From: Rutidosis leptorrhynchoides
Lineage: Eukaryota; Streptophyta; Magnoliopsida; Asterales; Asteraceae
Assembly: GCF_046630445.1 (NCBI RefSeq)
Contig: NC_092334.1
Span: forward strand, 110,417,001 to 110,481,000
Direction: 5' to 3'
Length of the DNA: 64,000 bases
Below, in pieces: positions 42,074 through 62,600 of this stretch. Position numbers and translations under genes: made by a program. The notes beneath the pieces were generated by a model. That model ran no database searches. It saw only the letters and a list, made by a program, of their open reading frames with translations, and was not told the DNA's origin. Position 1 is the first letter of the stretch; each line of letters opens with the position of its first letter.

Positions 42074-42086
42074 TTGGTATCCGAGC
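42074..42086 (+). promoter_or_regulatory. Primer-binding site of the giant element, mutated
   Basis: TTGGTATCCGAGC starts 1 nt after the 5' LTR end. Compared with the usual TTGGTATCAGAGC it has one mismatch (C for A at position 9), which may weaken tRNA-Met priming. Confidence 0.8.
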
Positions 42087-42287
42087 GTTGGTCTTAGAGA
42101 ACCAGAATTTTGCATTAGTGTGTCTTATCGAGTTTGTTAGGATGCATTAGTGAGTCTGGACTTCGACCGTGTTTACTTGAAAAATGATTGCTTAACAAAT
42201 TTTGTTGGAAACTATATATTTTTAACATGTGAATATTATGTGATATATTAATATCTTAACGCGTTTGATATTATGTGATAGATGTCT

Positions 42288-46543
<4,256 letters not shown>

Positions 46544-47914
46544 GTACCTACCCGTTAAAGAAATTTCGTCTCGAAATTTGAGTGAGGTGGTCATGGCTAA
46601 CAATAAGAATGTTTTCCTGACGAATATGAGTTGATAAATAGAGTTTTATCATTATTGAATAATATAGATAAAATGACTCGATTATGTGAAGCGTACGAGT
46701 GAAGTTATCACTAAATAGTGAAATGAAAATGACATGTTTCATCATAACTTTTGACTAGTCATGGTTGAATTTAGAAAATAAGGTGCGTCTTAACCTTTGA
46801 CGTGGTCACGTTTGAATTCCGAAATTCAAGAGATTTAAAGGAAATCTTCGAAATCTAAAAGATTTGATTCTTCGAGGAGTAAGGAAATTAAGATCTCTAT
46901 AATTAAATGTGATGATCTGTATCAATTGCTTTGTCTGGTATCTTCACTATAAATGAACTTCTTCCGTTCCCTTATTTTCATCATTCCTATACTTTCATTC
47001 TTAATTCTTACTTCTAAAAGGTAGGGAAAATGCTTCATCCAGTTCTACTCCTTGATATTTTCTTAATTATCATTTCTATCATCCTTCTTTTTAATCTTCC
47101 ACCAGAAGAATCTGGTTACTTCTACTATTACCTTGGGGTGATACTATTCTTAATTCTACCGTGTCTTTATATTGCTATTCGTATTAATATCCACGGTTTG
47201 TAATTTATGTGTTGTTATCGGGCTTTATATTCTCCCTTATATTTTGGAGTCCCTGCTTTCGTCTTCTATAAACATTGTCATTCACAGTTAATGCTCTCTT
47301 ATTTGCTGCGATTTATACCCTCTTTCTATTTCAAAGTTCCATGCTTTTGTTTTCTTTTCGCAAGTAAAGGTCCAGAATTTGTACATATGGAGTTTCGAAT
47401 GAACTTAATGTTCTAAACAAGAAAGGACGTAATAGCACGATTTGATTTGTCACATTACTAGAATCACTGAGAATAGAACTATCAAGAATATACTTTCTTG
47501 ATATGTTCAGAAGTTAAGCAGAATGAAAGAGTTATGTAACATGGAACATGATGACGTTATGAATCTGTGAATCATCACGTCCCATTAGAAACTCAGCATG
47601 ACCTACTGTAATATAATCACGTTGATCAAGTGTCATTATATTATACTAACTCATGCTTCAGTCCCCAACACGACTTCAAACTATTCATATTTTTATCTCG
47701 GAAGTTTACAGAATATAGAAACTAACAGTTTCTATATGATGTAACACTGATAGCACGAAGAGATTAATGATTTCATATAAGAATAGTTATAAAAATATCT
47801 TCAGAAATATGGAGGATATTTATAATGAAAGATATGATGATATCTTGAAATTTATAATATCAAAGGATGGTAAAGAAAATTTGTCTGCAAGAGTTTGGAG
47901 TCAGAAGCAAGGTA

Positions 47915-48150
47915 TTCGCTAAAGATTTCATCAGAAACAGTATCATCCGAATTCTTAATGTACAAGTTTAGTCCTTGTGATTTGTTCAGAGACTCCTTCC
48001 TAGTTATGCTCAATCGGTTTTTCAGTTTCAAACTTTTTCTGAGCTTTGCCAACATACAATTCTTTATCATCAACTTTTAGCTGTTGAGGTCGTTTACAGT
48101 TTTTGTTGTTTCATTCAACTTTTCAAATTTTAGAGCATTAATTCGCAGAC
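47915..48150 (-). pseudogene. Captured poly(A)-binding protein gene fragment in LARD B
   Basis: On the minus strand the frame from about 48110 reads KTVNDLNS, stop, then KVDDKELYVGKAQKKFE, and after a frameshift KSQGLNLYIKNSDD, then IFSEY. These match the RRM3 end, linker and RRM4 start of plant poly(A)-binding proteins. The VGKAQKK string is better preserved here than in element A. The fragment lies at the matching place in the element, so capture preceded the split of A and B. It is non-functional. Confidence 0.8.
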
Positions 48151-50913
48151 TGGGTGCTTTTCAGAATTTCAGAATGGAAGATCACAATTCTAAGAGATAA
48201 ATGTTATACATATAACTGTTGATGTAGACATGCTGTGAGTTTTCAAAGTGCTAATAGCTGATTCCCGGTAATTGGTATGGCAGTTCTCGTTACAAGATGC
48301 AGATAAGTATATGATAGGGTTTCAATGAATAAATATAGTGATTTATCAGAGGGATTTAAGTCATGGAGCGATGAGGTTACTGATACGTCTGTTAGTATAT
48401 GGTGGGATATAAAAGGTTCTCCTGGTAACAATAAAAGAGCACACATATATATCAAGGTTATAATAAGGTTGTTTCGAATGAAAAGTCGAAGTTGACTTGC
48501 TGGAGCTGTGACAAAATTGGCTAATTTGAAAAAAAACTGCAATGTTATTTTCGGTAATAATAATGCCAAAGGAGTTAGTGCAGATACGTGTTAAACGTTT
48601 ACTCAGGTTCCGAGTGTTTTCAGATGTATAACTATATGCACCAATCTTTTCTTTCGTAGTTGAAGTGCGGTTGGTTCATCCTCTCAATTGAGGTGTTTTT
48701 CAAGAATCATGAAAGGTCTGAACGCAAATTGTAATCGTCAAGATACAAATGAGGTTTAAGATGAAATCAAGTGGCAAACTTGAAGAATTATTTGTTTCAT
48801 ATATTATAATCAATATTTTAATTCATTTTAATTGTCCAATGTCATTAGTCCACAGTCGATAATCCACAGTTAACAGTCCAATAATTCATATATAATTTAA
48901 TATAATATTCAAATTAATTAATACATATCGTGACCCGTGTACATGTCTCAGACTTGATCACAACTCAAATTATATATATTATTGTAGAATCAACCTCAAC
49001 CATGTATAGAGAACTCGTTCATTACTGCATATAGAGTGTCTATGGTTATTCCAAATAATATATATAAATGCGTCGATATGATATGTCAAAACTTTGTATA
49101 CGTGTCCCGATATTTAAAGTGCGTAAAATAAATAACAGAAATTAAATAACGATAAATAAAGTGCGTAAAGTAATTAACAGAAATTAAATGACGATAAATA
49201 AAATTGCGAGAATGTAAATTGCGATAATTAAATTGTGATAAATAAAATGTAATCAGTTAGCTAGGAACAATTAGCTAGGAACAGTTAGCGTGGATTCTTA
49301 ACAAAATTTCTCATAGTTAATTTGTTTGTTTCTAACAAATTTTATTTGTGTCCAATGTTTTCTTCATTATGCCACTTGTTGGATTCTGATAGGTCAAAAT
49401 CCAAATATGAAATTGAATGAAAATGGTTATTCTGTGGTGAACGGATTCGTATATCGGTGGATGTAAGTAGGATAATAAATGACTGTTGAATCAGATTCAA
49501 AGAATGTACAGTATAACTTATTAAAGTGAAATCTAAATATTCCTCGGGTATTACCTACCCGTTAAAATATTTTCACAATTAATACTTTGTGCAAAAGAAT
49601 TTTTAATTACAATCCTTATGAAAATATATATACATATATATTTTCTTCAGATGTACTCATGGATTTAATGAGTTAATATAATATGAATCTCATCTGATTT
49701 TCAGTTGGAACTGGAATGAAAAATTCTCCAAAACTTTAGAGATTACATAATCGCCGTGAATAACGAAGATAATAGATGTACAACGATACGTAGAACGATG
49801 ATTATACTCGAAGTACAGATGGTGATATTGAGGCATGGATTGTTGATGATACTGGTGCTGTTATTGATGGTACTGTTGGTGCCGGTGATGTTGCTGAAGC
49901 TGATAAATTTTGCACCATATTCTCCAAATTGATTACTCGAGTGCGAAGTTCGCTAACTTCTTTTATTATTCAGGGATGATTGTCGATCGGAACGAGCGGA
50001 TGAACAAGGTTTTGAATTGTGGATAGAATATAATCGTGGTGAGATATTCGGGAAATGAGAGTGAAAATGGTGTTTCGGACTAGTTCACTGGTAAGTGCTT
50101 CGGGTTCTTCGTCAAGATGTAAATTCGGTTGGTGAAAAAGGATCGCCTTCTTCTCGTCTCCATTGATTAAGTCGACTACGAACCCATCAGATGAATTGGG
50201 GATGGCTGATTGATGGATTCATTCTGGTGACACCGCTTTTGGAGCTTAGGTGAATATTCATGTCGGAATAGCTGTCGGAATAACTATCGGAATAGCTATC
50301 GAAAACCGAGGGACTCGAATTGGTTGAGGGATTCATCTCGTACGATCAGATGAAGGATTTTTTTTTTGATAAGAAATTGATTATAGGATGTAGATTAATA
50401 CCCTGCAATACATAATTTACATATGCATATATAATATTAAAATCCCATAAGTTACGGAGGAATCTACAGAAAATGTCAGACAAAGTTTACAATAACAGAT
50501 ACGCTAAGATATGAATTAGCAGATATGCTAAGATATGAATATTTTTTGTCTATACACTAATCATGCGATCAATGCAATAAGATGTGTCTAGACTAAGGAT
50601 GATAAGCAAGTGATTCTCTAAGAATGATAAGCAGGTAATTTTTGACACGAAATGATAAGCAAAACTTTTGACGTGCAGACCAGGTTTAAGTCCAGACTCA
50701 TTAATATAACCTAACAACTACTAGGTCCAAGTCCAGACTTCATTAATGCATCCTAACAACTAGCTGTTAGTCACACTAATGCAGACTCACTAATGCATCC
50801 TAACAACTACCTGTTAGACACACTAATGCAGACTCATTAATGCATTCTAACAACTACCTGTTAGACACACTAATGCAGACCTGGTTCGCTAAGACCACCG
50901 CTCTGATACCACA

Positions 50914-55188
<4,275 letters not shown>

Positions 55189-55823
55189 TGTCTACCTCTA
55201 GAACAAGTCCCATTGACTCACCTAATAATAATGAAGAGTCAAATGTAAATTGGAATGATTCGTGGACTGATTCACAAGTTCCTGAAGAAGAACCGGAAGA
55301 AGAGTCGGAACCGGAAGAAGAATCGGAACCGGAAGAAGAAATAGAACCAGTGGGGGAAATAATAAAACGGTTAAGTAGAAGAAAATCTTCAACCAACTGA
55401 CCAAAGTTAATTATGGTCAATGGTGTTTCCGCCAAGGAAGCAAAGTATTGGGAGGATTACCAATTCTCTGATGAATCGGATCCCGACAAGGATTCCGATG
55501 ATGTTATAGAAATTACCCCAACACAATTTAATAAGGCAAAAAAGAACAATAAGGGAAAGGGCATAAAAATAGAGAAATTTGATTCCAAACCCGATGAACT
55601 TTATATGTATCGTCAACACCCATATTTCTTAAGTTGTGACAATAACCCGGGAACCTCTAAACCACCTGGTTTTTCTAAACCAATGTGGAAAACGATGGAT
55701 CGTATTAGGGGAACATCATATATCCCTAGAAACTTGGAAAAACGAATTGCTTGTATTAATAAGTATTTTTTTTATGAATCTAACTCTTATCTATTTTACA
55801 GTATAAAAACACAAAATGGATAG
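55189..55823 (+). pseudogene. Acidic pre-gag ORF of the giant element, broken
   Basis: The ATG is formed by the last base of LARD B plus the target duplication; before insertion it lay about 210 bp after the primer-binding site. The frame begins MSTSRTSPIDSPNN and has an acidic repeat (PEEEPEEESEPEEE). It stops at TGA 55398-55400, then continues in the same frame from 55413 (MVNGVSAKEAKYWEDYQF, a second acidic block DESDPDKDSDD, a basic KKNNKGKGIKI, then a conserved-looking YMYRQHPYFLS...KPMWKTMDRIRG) to 55823. Probably this was a single ~210-aa protein with one nonsense mutation. I do not recognise it. Its end overlaps the F-box start by 8 nt in another frame. Confidence 0.55.
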
Positions 55824-56499
55824 ACAACCCAATATTTTAAGAGACCTACCCGGAGACATGATTGATGAAATATTGTCTAGAGTCGGTCAGAATTCCTCGG
55901 CACAACTATTTAAGGCGAGATCAGTTTGTAAGACATTCGAAGAACGTTCCAAGAATGCCTTGATTTATAAAAGGCTTTCGTTCGAAAGATTGGGGATATC
56001 ACATTGGGAAATCCATAAGTTAGGATGTGTTTACTTTGACGCATATATTGCGGGGAACCCAAATGCTATTTTACGCAACGGGTTAAGAAATTATTTTGAC
56101 TCAATATATCTGAATATAGGACTTCGTGATTTAGAAAAAGCGGCTAACATGCAACATAAAGAAGCATGTTATGCTTACGGGTTAGTAATGTTCGCTTCTC
56201 ACCAAAGTGAGAACAAGAACATCGGGCTACAACTATTAAACAAAACGTTCCCACAAGTGACGGAGTCCGTAATTAGGGTAAGAAATTAGGTTTTTAGGTT
56301 ATTACGAGACTGTTGGTCATTACGTAACCTTCATCCTTTTTACGACGTTACAACACATTGTCTTACTATCGGTCACAATGGTTATGTTCCACAAAACCAA
56401 GGATGGGAAGTGGTATTAGTAAAACCAGAATGCATGACTTGTTTCTGGATGTATGAATTACGTGTCTTTATTGCCTTTGCTGAACGCCTTATTTATTAA
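55816..56499 (+). pseudogene. F-box gene carried by the retrotransposon (At2g35280/At1g67623-like)
   Basis: An ORF from 55816 reads MDRQPNILRDLPGDMIDEI, a clear F-box start (LPxDMIDEILSRV, then VCKTF). Next come the GNPNAILRNGLRNYF and EACYAYGLVMF blocks, typical of the plant F-box family that includes At1g67623 and At2g35280. The frame is stopped by TAG at 56287-56289, then continues for 70 codons (Cys/Trp-rich, CWSL...GWEVVLVKPECM) to TAA at 56497-56499. F-box proteins are substrate receptors of SCF ubiquitin ligases. Here the gene lies between primer-binding site and gag, on the element's sense strand, so it is element cargo. One stop is the only visible lesion. Confidence 0.8.
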
Positions 56500-56693
56500 C
56501 TAGAATTATCTTCGCAACTACTTTGTATCAAAGTTTTATGTGCTATATTTCATGCTATATGTAAAAAAAAGCGATATTGTAAGTTTGCAAGTTATTGTAT
56601 AAAGGTTTGAATATGATATTTTTTTTTTGTGATTAGTTTTTCATATAGAATTGTAGTAGTTGAAATGGTATGTTAGCTACTAAGTATGAACTT

Positions 56694-56706
56694 AACGGGT
56701 AGGTAC
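56694..56706 (+). promoter_or_regulatory. Internal copy of the polypurine-tract/LTR-junction motif
   Basis: AACGGGTAGGTAC lies between the F-box gene and gag. It is identical to the sequence that abuts the 3' LTR in LARD A (25891-25903), and the giant element's own 3' copy differs by one base (63928-63940). The two LARDs also have an internal copy (22955-22966; 49563-49551 on minus). Confidence 0.7.
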
Positions 56707-57165
56707 TACCCGAATTAAAGAGTATAAAACGCTAATATGAAGAAAGAGCTTTTATAAATAAGTTCATATTACGCTACGAAATACTATTGACTACTCTTGA
56801 TAATCTATATGATTAACTCGTTTCATTTGACTATTTTGAAGGAAATGGCACCGACTACTCGACACACCTTGAATATGAGCGAAGAGGAATTTCGTGCCTT
56901 TCTTGCTTCAAACATAGCCGCAGTACAGGCTGCGCTACATACCAACAATAACCTTGGATCTAGCAGTACAGGAAATCGTGTAGGATGCACCTACAAAGAA
57001 TTCACTGCCTGCAAACCTTTAGAATTTGATGGAACCGAAGGACCGATCGGATTGAAATGATGGACCGAGAAGGTCGAATTGGTGTTTGCCATAAGTAAGT
57101 GTACTGAAGAGGATAAAGTGAAGTACGCTACGCATACCTTCACAGGTTCTGCGTTAACATGGTGG

Positions 57166-58512
57166 AATACTGTGACGATCGCTCCAAATCCATATGGACG
57201 AACACGTCATTCATTGATTTCATTGCGAGGTATTTGACCTCTATGTGATACATTTTGTAACATTGTATTCGTTTGAAAAGGTATTTCATAAATGAATATA
57301 TAAATTCCAGGTTTTTAACATCTGATGATTCCTACGTATAGACAATCACTATTTAAATGGTTTGCAATAATACATCTGTTGACAATACAGTCAAAATAAG
57401 ATACATGGTAATGGTTTGGTGAATGCAAGTTTCTTGTATATAGCATGTATGACTCTAAGCACATATCTTGTATCACGTATAAGCAAACAGCGGAAGACTT
57501 CTAGAATCCTGAGAATAAACATGCTTCAAGTGTCAACACAAAGGTTGGTGAGTTCATAGTTTTAATATTACACATAATCCGTATATCAATGTGGATTACA
57601 AAAGTTCAGTTGTTTTATTCAAAACGTTTATCAATAGGTTTTACATAAAAGGTGGATCACAAGATTTCAGTTGTTTCATCCGAAACGTTTATCAATCGGT
57701 TCTACAAAATTGAGCACCCTGGTAACTAAACTTTAACGTTTATATAATTTGTACCCTTTGTATAATCATCTTAATAATACACGCAAACCAACGTGTACGC
57801 TTCTCAAATAGCATACGTCCGTTAAAAGGCTAGCGCTCTAGCTCGGACAGGGATATCAAGCCCTATGGATCCATATATAACTACTCGCGCCCACCCGTTC
57901 TTATAACCGGCAGTTACTAGTTACCAAAGCTAAGGGATTTTCGGTTCAAACTCGGTGTAGAATTTAGTATGTACTTGTATCCATTGCGTTTAAATTAAAG
58001 TGCATGTATTCTCAGCCCAAAAATATATTTTGCAAAAGCAATTAAAAAGGGAGCAAATGAAACTCAGGCAAAATTAGTTTTAGCATTTGTATCCATTTAG
58101 TAATACAATTATAAAAGCATTGCATGTATTCTCAGCCCAAAAACGTAAAGAGTAAAAGGGATCATATGAAACTCACGCATATAAATATTGTATATCGGTT
58201 AATAAAGCATTTGCATGTATTCTCAGCCCAAAAATGTAGGGAGTAAAAGGGATCATATGAAACTCACTGTTTAATATTGATATACAATATTGTAGGAAAG
58301 CACGTAGACGCATCGGAGATGATAAACACGAGGTTTGATTCACAAAAATACCCCCGAACATTACCCATAATTTTCTTGGCAATAACCCATAATTTTCTTA
58401 GCTCTAGCTCGCTTGGAAACCATTTTGAAAGTGACAAGCTCATAACCTCGTCGTAGTATTTTATGTATAATACTAATTAATAATAATAATAAGATTATTA
58501 ATAATATTAATC

Positions 58513-58548
<36 letters not shown>

Positions 58549-59666
58549 TAAATACGGAGTAATATGTATGTGTGTGTGTGTTAATGTGTTGAGCAAAATG
58601 CCATTTTATAGCATCAGGCCAGACTTTTGCCTCCATGCGATCGCATGGATTTATAGGCTTGTGGCCATGTGATCGCATGGCCTCAGATTCCAGCTCACAA
58701 ATTTTTGTTTTCTTGTTTGTCGACATAATATTAAATTAATATAAATATAATATATATAATATATATAATTAATTATATATTATATTAAATTCACGTGCAT
58801 AGTTGACTTGTAATTTTTGTTCCGATAAGTCGTACGTCATCACTCGACTTATGTCCCGGTTCCGGTTTTTCGAATGTCCTTTCGTACCTTTAGAACACTT
58901 GCATTTTACGTTTCGTGTCACGTACCTTTGTCAAAATATAGCCTTAAATTATTCATAAACTATACCATTCATAGTATAACTTAAACTTTCAAATGTTTTG
59001 GTCATTTACTTCTATAAATCATCGTCTAACTATTTGTTAATATATATATAATATATACATTTTCATTTTGAAATAGTGTTTTACTGTAGCAAGTTACTGT
59101 AGCAATTCACTGTAGCAAAGTCAATTTCACTGTAGCAAATAGTGATTTTCGAAAACACTGTAGCATTTTGAGTAATGTGGCAATTTGAAAACACTGTAGC
59201 AAATTAGTGTTTAACTGGTTCATCTTAATCGCTTTAGTTAACTTATCTAAATATCAATTGAATCAATAAATGAATGTTACTATCGTTTATTATATATATG
59301 TATATATCTTTTTAATATACATAAATCAGTTTTTAAATACACATTGGAAGTTATTTATAAATAAATTTTAATAATAAATATTTCAACTTATCATATACAT
59401 TCAAATAGATATTTAAACCAATAAGTTTAATGTACGGTATCAAACAATTAATACATTGTTACCTTTTCATGTTATAGTATATATGTATCTATTTACATAT
59501 AATTGTTCGCGAATCGTCGAAAACAACCGAAGGGTATTTAAATATATAAAAGTAATTCAAAAATTTTGAGATTCAGTTTTACAGACTTTGCTTATCGTGT
59601 CGGAAATGTTAATCATACAAAGATTAAGTTTAAGTTTAGTCAAAATTTCTGGGTCATCACAAATAC
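57166..59666 (-). mobile_element. Nested solo LTR of the large-LTR family, AATAC duplication
   Basis: The LTR (57171-59661, 2491 bp) is read on the minus strand from TGTGATGACCCAGAAATTTT to ...GATCGTCACA, between perfect AATAC copies (57166-57170 and 59662-59666). Its end resembles the 5' LTR end of LARD A (TTCGTCC..ATGGATT...TCACA). It has three copies of a GCATGTATTCTCAGCCCAAA unit (near 58003, 58122 and 58213), two CCATGYGATCGCATGG palindromes (58633-58648 and 58665-58680) just upstream of a minus-strand TATAAAAT (58610-58603), and a cluster of ACTGTAGCAA repeats (about 59090-59205). Confidence 0.92.
59085..59205. repeat. Cluster of ACTGTAGCA repeats inside the solo LTR
   Basis: Six to seven copies of ACTGTAGCA(A) lie at irregular 15-30-bp spacing, separated by non-repeated sequence. 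On the LTR's own strand the unit reads TTGCTACAGT. The irregular spacing argues against simple slippage and for a repeated binding site or local duplication. Confidence 0.8.
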
Positions 59667-62600
59667 CTATCTAGAGCAAGTGGGACAAGATGATGCTTAC
59701 GTACTACCGTGGTCAGCATTCAAGCACTTGATGAACGAAAAGTACCGTCCCAGAACCGAGGTCAATAAGCTCAAGATAGAACTTAGAGGGTTACGAACCC
59801 AAGGATTTGATATTACCATGTACGAAAGACGATTCACAGAATTATGCCTATTGTGTCCGGGAGCGTTCGAAGATGAGGAAGAGAAGATCGACGCGTTTGT
59901 GAAAGGATTACCGGAAAGAATCCAAGAAGATATAAGTTCACACGAGCCTGCCTCCATACAACAGGCATGTAGAATGGCTCACAAACTAGTGGACCAGATT
60001 GAAGAAATAATTAAAGAACAGATTGCTGAAGAGGCCAATGTGAAGCAAGTCAAAAGAAAGTGGGAGGAAAACGGTGATAAGAATCACCAATACAACAACA
60101 ACAGCAATTACAACAATAATCGCAACAACTATCCCAACAATCGCAACATCAATCGCAACTACAGCAAACGGCCCAACAACAACAACAACAACAACTACAA
60201 CAATCATCCCGACAACAATAATAACCGCAACAACAACAACAATCAGAAGTAGCTATGCCAAAGGTGTGAAAAGTATCACTCGGGGTTCTGCACCAAATTT
60301 GCAACAAGTGTAAAAGAAATGGTCATAGCGCGGCGAAGTGTGAGGTCTACGGACCAGGGGTTAACAGAACGAAAGGAATAAATGGTGTCGGAACGAGTAA
60401 TGGCGGAGCAAGTAGTGTCGGAGCAAGTTATGCCAATGTAGTTTGTTATAAATGTGGAAAACCGGGCCACATTATTAGAAATTGCCCGAACCAGGAGAAC
60501 ACGAATGGACAAGGCCGCGGAAGAGTTTTCAATATTAATGCGGCAGAGGCACAGGAAGACCCGGAGCTTGTTACGGGTACGTTTCTTATTGACAATAAAT
60601 CTGCTTACGTTTTATTTGATTCGGGTGTGGATAGAAGCTATATGAGTAGAGATTTTTGTGCTAAATTAAGTTGTCCATTGACGCCTTTGGATAGTAAATT
60701 TTTACTCGAATTAGCAAATGGTAAATTAATTTCAGCAGATAATATATGTCGGAATCGAGAAATTAAACTGGTTAGCGAAACATTTAAGATTGACTTGATA
60801 CCAGTAGAGTTAGGGAGTTTTGATGTGATAATCGGTATGGACTGGTTAAAAGAAGTGAAAGCAGAGATCGTTTGTTACAAAAATGCAATTCGCATTATAC
60901 GAGAAAAAGGAAAACCCTTAATGGTGTACGGAGAAAAGGGCAACACGAAGCTACATCTTATTAGTAATTTGAAGGCACAAAAACTAATAAGAAAAGGTTG
61001 CTATGCTGTTCTAGCACACGTCGAGAAAGTACAAACTGAAGAAAAGAGCATCAATGATGTTCCCATCGCAAAAGAATTTCCCGATGTATTTTTGAAATAA
61101 TTACCGGGATTACCCCCACATCGATCCGTTGAATTTCAAATAGATCTTGTACCAGGAGCTGCAACAATAGCTCGTGCTCCTTACAGACTCGCACCCAGCG
61201 AGATGAAAGAACTGCAAAGCCAATTAAAAGAACTTTTAGAGCGTGGTTTCATTCAACCAAGCACATCACCGTGGGGAGCTCCTGTTTTGTTTGTCAAGAA
61301 GAAAGATGGTACATTCAGGTTGTGTATCGACTACCGAGAGTTGAACAAACTTACCATCAAGAACTGCTACCCACTACCGAGAATCGACGACTTATTTGAT
61401 CAACTACAAGGCTCGTCTATTTATTCAAAGATTGACTTACGTTCCGGGTATCATCAAATGCGGGTGAAAGAAGATGATATTCCAAAGACTGCTTTCAGAA
61501 CACGTTACGGTCATTACGAGTTTATGGTCATGCTGTTTGGTTTAAATAATGCACCAGCTGTGTTCATGAACCTTATGAACCGAGTGTGTGGACCATACCT
61601 TGACAAGTTTGTCATTGTTTTCATTGATGACATACTTATTTACTCAAAGAATGATCAAGAACACGGTGAACATTTGAGAAAGGTGTTAGAAGTATTGAGG
61701 AAGGAAGAATTGTATGCTAAGTTTTCAAAGTGTGCATTTTAGTTAGAAGAAGTTCAATTCCTCGGTCACATAGTGAACAAAGAAGGTATTAAGGTGGATC
61801 CGGCAAAGATAGAAACTGTTAAAAAGTGGGAAACCCCGAAAACTCCGAAACACATACGCCAGTTTTTAGGACTAGCTGGTTACTACAGAAGGTTCATCCA
61901 AGACTTTTCCAGAATTGCAAAACCCTTGACTGCATTAACGCATAAAGGGAAGAAATTTGAATGGAAGGATGAACAAGAGAAAGCGTTTCAGTTATTAAAG
62001 AAAAAGCTAACTACGACACCTATATTGTCATTGCCTGAAGGAAATGATGATTTTGTGATTTATTGTGACGCATCAAAGCAAGGTCTCGGTTGTGTATTAA
62101 TGCAACGAACGAAGATGATTGCTTATGCGTCTAGACAATTGAAGATTCACGAACAAAATTATACGACGCATGATTTGGAATTAGGCGCGGTTGTTTTTGC
62201 ATTAAAGACTTGGAGGCACTACTTATATGGGGTCAAAAGTATTATATATACCGACCACAAAAGTCTTCAACACATATTTAATCAGAAACAACTGAATATG
62301 AGGCAGCGTAGGTGGATTGAATTGTTGAATGATTACGACTTTGAGATTCGTTACCACCCGGGGAAGGCAAATGTGGTAGCCGACGCCTTGAGCAGGAAGG
62401 ACAGAGAACCCATTCGAGTAAAATCTATGAATATAATGATTCACAATAACCTTACTACTCAAATAAAGGAGGCGCAACAAGGAGTTTTAAAAGAGGGAAA
62501 TTTAAAGGATGAAATACCCAAAGGATCGGAGAAGCATCTTAATATTCGGGAAGACAGAACCCGGTATAGGGCTGAAAGGATTTGGGTACCAAAATTTAGA

